Source of the DNA: Sulfurimonas sp.
GTDB lineage: Bacteria > Campylobacterota > Campylobacteria > Campylobacterales > Sulfurimonadaceae
Assembly: GCA_030646745.1 (NCBI GenBank)
Contig: JAUSKV010000338.1
Location: 1-8,166, forward strand
Length of the DNA stretch: 8,166 bases
Reading direction: 5' to 3'
Every line of letters begins with the position of its first letter. Within the stretch, counting starts at the first letter, position 1. This document shows, piece after piece, positions 6,039-8,166 of this stretch. The notes beneath the pieces are model-generated. The model worked only from the letters and a program-made list of their open reading frames with translations, did not search any database and was not told where the DNA came from. The position numbers and the translations under genes were made by a program.

Positions 6039-6704
6039 TTAAAGGGATAGAATTTTTACTTCTATGCCACTAAATCGCTTGATTGTTTTCTCCATTTTTT
6101 GAAATAATTTATCTAAGTTTTTAACAGTAGTATTTTGTAAATACTGACTCGTAAAACTAAACTCTATGCGTTCCATATCATCACTAAGATTTTCTTTTTT
6201 AGACTTGCTATAAGTTTTTATATTCAAACGAGTATTTGATTTTTTCTCTTTAGCTGTCTTGTAATAAGTTGTATTCCAATATCTGAAAGGCTCTCTATCT
6301 TCACAAAGTTTTTTTATAACTTTCTTTGGTACTTTGCCTTTGTAGTCAATCGCAATATCTAATCTCGCAACAGTTTCGTTTTGTATATGCTCTAACAATC
6401 CATTCAGTAGCTCACTAAGAAGCTTTGATTTATCATTGTAACCTTGAAGCCCTGCAAACTCTAAAGTCTGTTTATGAGGGCTTATGGCATATCTTTTTAT
6501 AGGTAGCATCAAGCCCGTTGAAGTATGTAAAATTTTAGCTTCTACAATATTTCTAGTTAATGACTTTTTAAAAGTTTGTAACCATATTTTAGGCTCAAAA
6601 ATACTATGATTTTTGATTATTTGAATGACATAATCATCACTGAAAAAATAATCTTCTAAGTGTGGGCTACTGATGTTCATAGAGTCAATGACTCCCCGCT
6701 GCAT
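6039..6704 (-). CDS. Rep_trans-like replication initiator
   Basis: Probably the protein that starts replication of the excised element. The recognisable core is RLDIAIDYKG (114-123), the R-x-D-x-A-x-D strand seen in Rep_trans-type initiators of rolling-circle plasmids and some phages, followed by a YSK (165-167) and an R-x-E strand MERIEFSF (177-184), matching the family order RLD, then Y-x-K, then R-x-E. The first ATG overlaps the upstream gene by 20 bases. An internal ATG at 6680 (MNISSPHL, giving 213 aa) begins four bases after that stop and may be the true start; neither has a strong ribosome binding site at ideal distance. The protein is small for a complete initiator, and no helicase or primase is present, so host or helper enzymes must finish replication. 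The family call is from motif memory and moderately sure. Confidence 0.65.
   Translation of the reverse strand: MQRGVIDSMNISSPHLEDYFFSDDYVIQIIKNHSIFEPKIWLQTFKKSLTRNIVEAKILHTSTGLMLPIKRYAISPHKQTLEFAGLQGYNDKSKLLSELLNGLLEHIQNETVARLDIAIDYKGKVPKKVIKKLCEDREPFRYWNTTYYKTAKEKKSNTRLNIKTYSKSKKENLSDDMERIEFSFTSQYLQNTTVKNLDKLFQKMEKTIKRFSGIEVKILSL
6682..6694. promoter_or_regulatory. 13-base palindrome across the Rep start
   Basis: GAGTCA and TGACTC are perfectly complementary around one central base. The site covers the stop codon of the 89-aa gene and sits just before the internal Rep ATG at 6680; on the mRNA its left arm includes part of GGGGAG, the only ribosome binding site-like string for that ATG. A hairpin here would hide the site until a ribosome translating the 89-aa gene opens it. 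A protein or nick site is another reading. Confidence 0.35.
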
Positions 6705-6954
6705 CTAAAGTACCTGAGAGTTTTTTGAGATGATTTTTAGCTCTCTCAATATTCTCTTCTGTCATATTGAGCTTTCTTTTTAAGTGTCTGCCCTCTGTCG
6801 GGTCATTCCACTCAATAAGCTCAATTCCTTGATTTTTGATGTGGTTAAAATACTGATTAGTGTTTGATGCAAATACATCTGAACTAATAAGAGTTTCGCC
6901 TTGCAATAGCTTCTGTAAAATTCTAGCTGTATGAGATAGTTTTTTCTTTGCCAT
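6685..6954 (-). CDS. Small winged-helix-like DNA-binding protein
   Basis: An 89-aa basic protein, probably DNA-binding. Residues 7-18 (HTARILQKLLQG) form a first helix, 22-40 a helix-turn-helix-like pair (ISSDVFASNTNQYFNHIKNQG), and 43-61 a strand-turn-strand wing (GIELIEWNDP followed by RHLKRKL). This resembles the HTH_39-type arrangement of small phage and island proteins found beside replication genes. A lysine-rich helix (66-79) ends the protein. It starts one base after the AlpA-like gene stop, with GAGG nine bases upstream inside that gene, and runs into Rep. It may help Rep bind the origin or act as a second regulator; the sequence cannot decide. Confidence 0.72.
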   Translation of the reverse strand: MAKKKLSHTARILQKLLQGETLISSDVFASNTNQYFNHIKNQGIELIEWNDPTEGRHLKRKLNMTEENIERAKNHLKKLSGTLDAAGSH

Positions 6955-6955
6955 A

Positions 6956-7132
6956 CTAAACCGCCTCTACAACATCAAAGAGCTTATTAACTTCTTGAAT
7001 ATCAAAAACTGTTGCGTGTTCTGATAACTTTTTTGCTGTTAATTTTCCCTCTTTTGCATAGTTCCATATTGTCGTAATTGATACACCTAAATACACCGCC
7101 AATTCTTTAGCTCTGTAGTATCTTTTTTCCAT
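6956..7132 (-). CDS. AlpA/excisionase-like HTH regulator, 58 aa
   Basis: A short gene beginning MEKRYYRAKELAVYLGV. Residues 7-30 form a MerR/excisionase-type helix-turn-helix (RAKELAVYLGVSITTIWNYAKEG), followed by KLTAKKLS and TVFDIQEVNKLFD, the usual wing and closing helix of HTH_17/AlpA-type proteins. The length fits the family. AAGG lies eight bases before the ATG, and the stop is one base before the next gene. In P4-like elements and PICIs of Gram-negative bacteria, a protein of this sort activates integrase or excision and early genes. The inverted repeats just upstream are likely its own or a partner's binding sites. It is the first gene of the early operon and the only evident transcriptional regulator of this type here. 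Confidence 0.85.
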   Translation of the reverse strand: MEKRYYRAKELAVYLGVSITTIWNYAKEGKLTAKKLSEHATVFDIQEVNKLFDVVEAV

Positions 7133-7145
7133 CGTAAATGCCTTA

Positions 7146-7163
7146 AATACTCTTTCAAGTATT
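7146..7163. promoter_or_regulatory. 6-bp inverted repeat before the AlpA-like gene
   Basis: AATACT (7146-7151) and AGTATT (7158-7163) are perfect complements with a six-base gap, ending immediately before the AAGG ribosome binding site of the AlpA-like gene. It could form a small mRNA hairpin that tunes translation, or be a minor operator. Six-base arms in AT-rich DNA are weak evidence alone. Confidence 0.3.
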
Positions 7164-7185
7164 CGCCCTCAGCTAAAGGGTAGCT

Positions 7186-7214
7186 ATACAGTAATTGATT
7201 AAATTTTACTGTAT
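7186..7214. promoter_or_regulatory. 9-bp inverted repeat, likely operator of the early operon
   Basis: ATACAGTAA (7186-7194) and TTACTGTAT (7206-7214) are perfect complements separated by 11 bases, so their centres are 20 bases apart, about two turns of the helix. This is the geometry of an operator bound by a dimer or two dimers. On the minus strand the distal arm runs into TATAGC, a possible -10 for the AlpA-like gene, so binding could block or shape transcription. No clear -35 is visible. It lies 54 bases upstream of the AlpA-like ATG. Confidence 0.55.
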
Positions 7215-7315
7215 TTGTCTGACGGGCTAATGATATAAAAAAGAGGGATTTGAGTCATTCACTAAAAAGACAAAAAAAGTTTTTTGCTTATTTAGGATAA
7301 TGTAAGAGGATAAAT

Positions 7316-8095
7316 TTAGGAGTTTTTTAGTTTTTTAGTTTTTACAAATTTGCTTAACTTATAGCCTTTGTATTCTATTATTTCAATATTTTGATAATAT
7401 CTATAATCTGTTACTGTTTCAGAAAAAATAAGATTTACAATTGATTGTGTTTTGTCTTGAATTGTATTCTTACTTAAAGTTGGTAGCATTTTTGCTAATA
7501 TTGTATATAAGTCATAAAATATACAACTTAAAACCGTACTTCTTGTAATATCTCTTGTTTGTGGTTTGATTGTTTTTAAATAATATTCTACTTGCTTATC
7601 GTTTGTGTAGTCAAGTAATGTACTAATAGCATTTTTTATTCTTTTTGCATCTCTTTTTCTTGCTACATTCAAGCGTTCATCTTGTTTCACTAAATTTAAA
7701 ATATGTAGTTTTTCTACTATTCTGCAAATGAATGAATTAGTACCAAATATAAAATCAGCATTATCTCCCCAAATACCAAATGTTCTATCATATTTGTTAA
7801 GTATTGCTTCTTGCAAGTATTCTTTAAAAGGAAAATCATTACTTTTTAGATATTCTATCAAGCTACTTAAATCTATTTGATTTATATCAAAATTAGTTTT
7901 TTCAATATTCAACAAGTGCCTATCCATATCGCTTATGATTTTTTTAGCAATATAATCAGCTTCATTTTCATTTCTACCATCTAATATTTTACTTTTATAG
8001 TCATTCATTAAATGCTTATCTACAAAATATTCACGTTCATACTTTACTACATTTATAATATGCTGTTTTATCTGTTCATCTGTTATATTTCTCAT
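7316..8095 (-). CDS. Unrecognised 259-aa protein coupled to the integrase
   Basis: I do not recognise this protein. It is soluble, strongly helical and rich in K, I, N and Y, without signal peptide or membrane segment; the most distinctive part is FGIWGDNADFIFGTNSFI near residues 107-124. A longer reading from 8128 exists, but ATG 8095 is preferred: it has GAGGTG five bases upstream, and its ATGA overlaps the integrase stop. It is more AT-rich than the head genes, which suggests a separate origin. The place between integrase and AlpA-type gene is where satellites often keep cargo (defence, interference or regulatory genes), so a cargo role is a fair guess but only a guess. There is no nuclease, toxin or ATPase motif I can point to. 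Confidence 0.85.
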   Translation of the reverse strand: MRNITDEQIKQHIINVVKYEREYFVDKHLMNDYKSKILDGRNENEADYIAKKIISDMDRHLLNIEKTNFDINQIDLSSLIEYLKSNDFPFKEYLQEAILNKYDRTFGIWGDNADFIFGTNSFICRIVEKLHILNLVKQDERLNVARKRDAKRIKNAISTLLDYTNDKQVEYYLKTIKPQTRDITRSTVLSCIFYDLYTILAKMLPTLSKNTIQDKTQSIVNLIFSETVTDYRYYQNIEIIEYKGYKLSKFVKTKKLKNS

Positions 8096-8166
8096 TTTTG
8101 CACCTCGTTTAAGTAATTGCTCCACCAATGCATAAGCTCCACCCGTTCATCAAGATACTTGGCTCT
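8092..8166 (-). CDS. Tyrosine integrase, C-terminal end (partial)
   Basis: The last 24 codons of a gene that enters from the right edge. The peptide contains YLDERVELMHWWSNYLN, which matches the extreme C-terminus of P4/phage-type tyrosine integrases (typically R-R-x-L-M-Q-x-W-A-D-Y-L-D). The catalytic residues lie outside the window. The stop overlaps the next gene's start (ATGA). An integrase at this end implies that an attachment site lies further right, beyond the window, and that everything in view belongs to one integrated element. The identification rests on a short peptide but the pattern is distinctive. Confidence 0.78.
   Translation of the reverse strand, partial: RAKYLDERVELMHWWSNYLNEVQK

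Noticed and set aside
7231..7239. Plus-strand extended -10 (TGATATAAA) divergent from the AlpA-like gene
   Set aside because: No acceptable -35 upstream and no plus-strand gene downstream; likely chance in AT-rich DNA.
7261..7290. A-run followed by T-run (AAAAAAAGTTTTTT) as a terminator after the 259-aa gene
   Set aside because: The stem would be almost purely A-T with hardly any loop, so it would not be stable; left out as a feature.
8096..8128. Longer start for the 259-aa gene at 8128
   Set aside because: The extra 11 codons lie over the integrase C-terminus in another frame, while ATG 8095 has GAGGTG at good spacing and the classic ATGA overlap.

Overview
The window looks like most of an integrated, phage-like mobile element in a low-GC bacterium. 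Every convincing gene is on the minus strand, so the element reads from right (8166) to left (1). AT-rich codon use, tight packing and the style of the small Rep/HTH proteins would fit a Campylobacterota host (Sulfurimonas, Arcobacter or Campylobacter relatives). No host gene or rRNA is present, so this placement is only an inference.

Reading right to left: (i) the last 24 codons of a tyrosine integrase run in from the right edge and are translationally coupled to an unrecognised 259-aa gene. (ii) A 183-bp gap with two inverted repeats precedes a compact regulation/replication operon: a 58-aa AlpA/excisionase-type HTH protein, an 89-aa winged-helix-like protein, a 213 to 221-aa Rep_trans-like replication initiator, a possible micro-ORF and an unrecognised 157-aa protein. 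(iii) A 225-bp gap holds a good minus-strand promoter, an opposing plus-strand promoter, three copies of a palindromic ATTGCAAT-type box and two strong hairpins. (iv) A head and packaging operon follows: Gp6-like head-tail connector, head closure protein, HK97-type major capsid, HNH endonuclease, P27-type small terminase, large terminase, HK97-type portal, and the first four codons of another gene, probably the prohead protease.

The element therefore has its own integration, control, replication, DNA packaging and complete-looking head genes, joined by only about 2.9 kb between integrase and first head gene. No tail, lysis, CI-type repressor or large replication module is visible. This fits a capsid-forming phage-inducible chromosomal island (cf-PICI), a satellite that builds its own DNA-filled heads and takes tails from a helper phage. 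The alternative, a small prophage with tail genes beyond position 1, cannot be excluded from this window. The head gene order (connector and capsid before HNH-terminase-portal) is rearranged compared with ordinary HK97-like phages.

Likely working: the AlpA-like protein controls the early operon and possibly excision through the repeats at 7146-7214; Rep copies the excised element; the promoter region at 5258-5302 then turns on head genes; TerS, TerL and HNH fill the capsid through the portal; and the connector and closure proteins present the docking surface for a tail.
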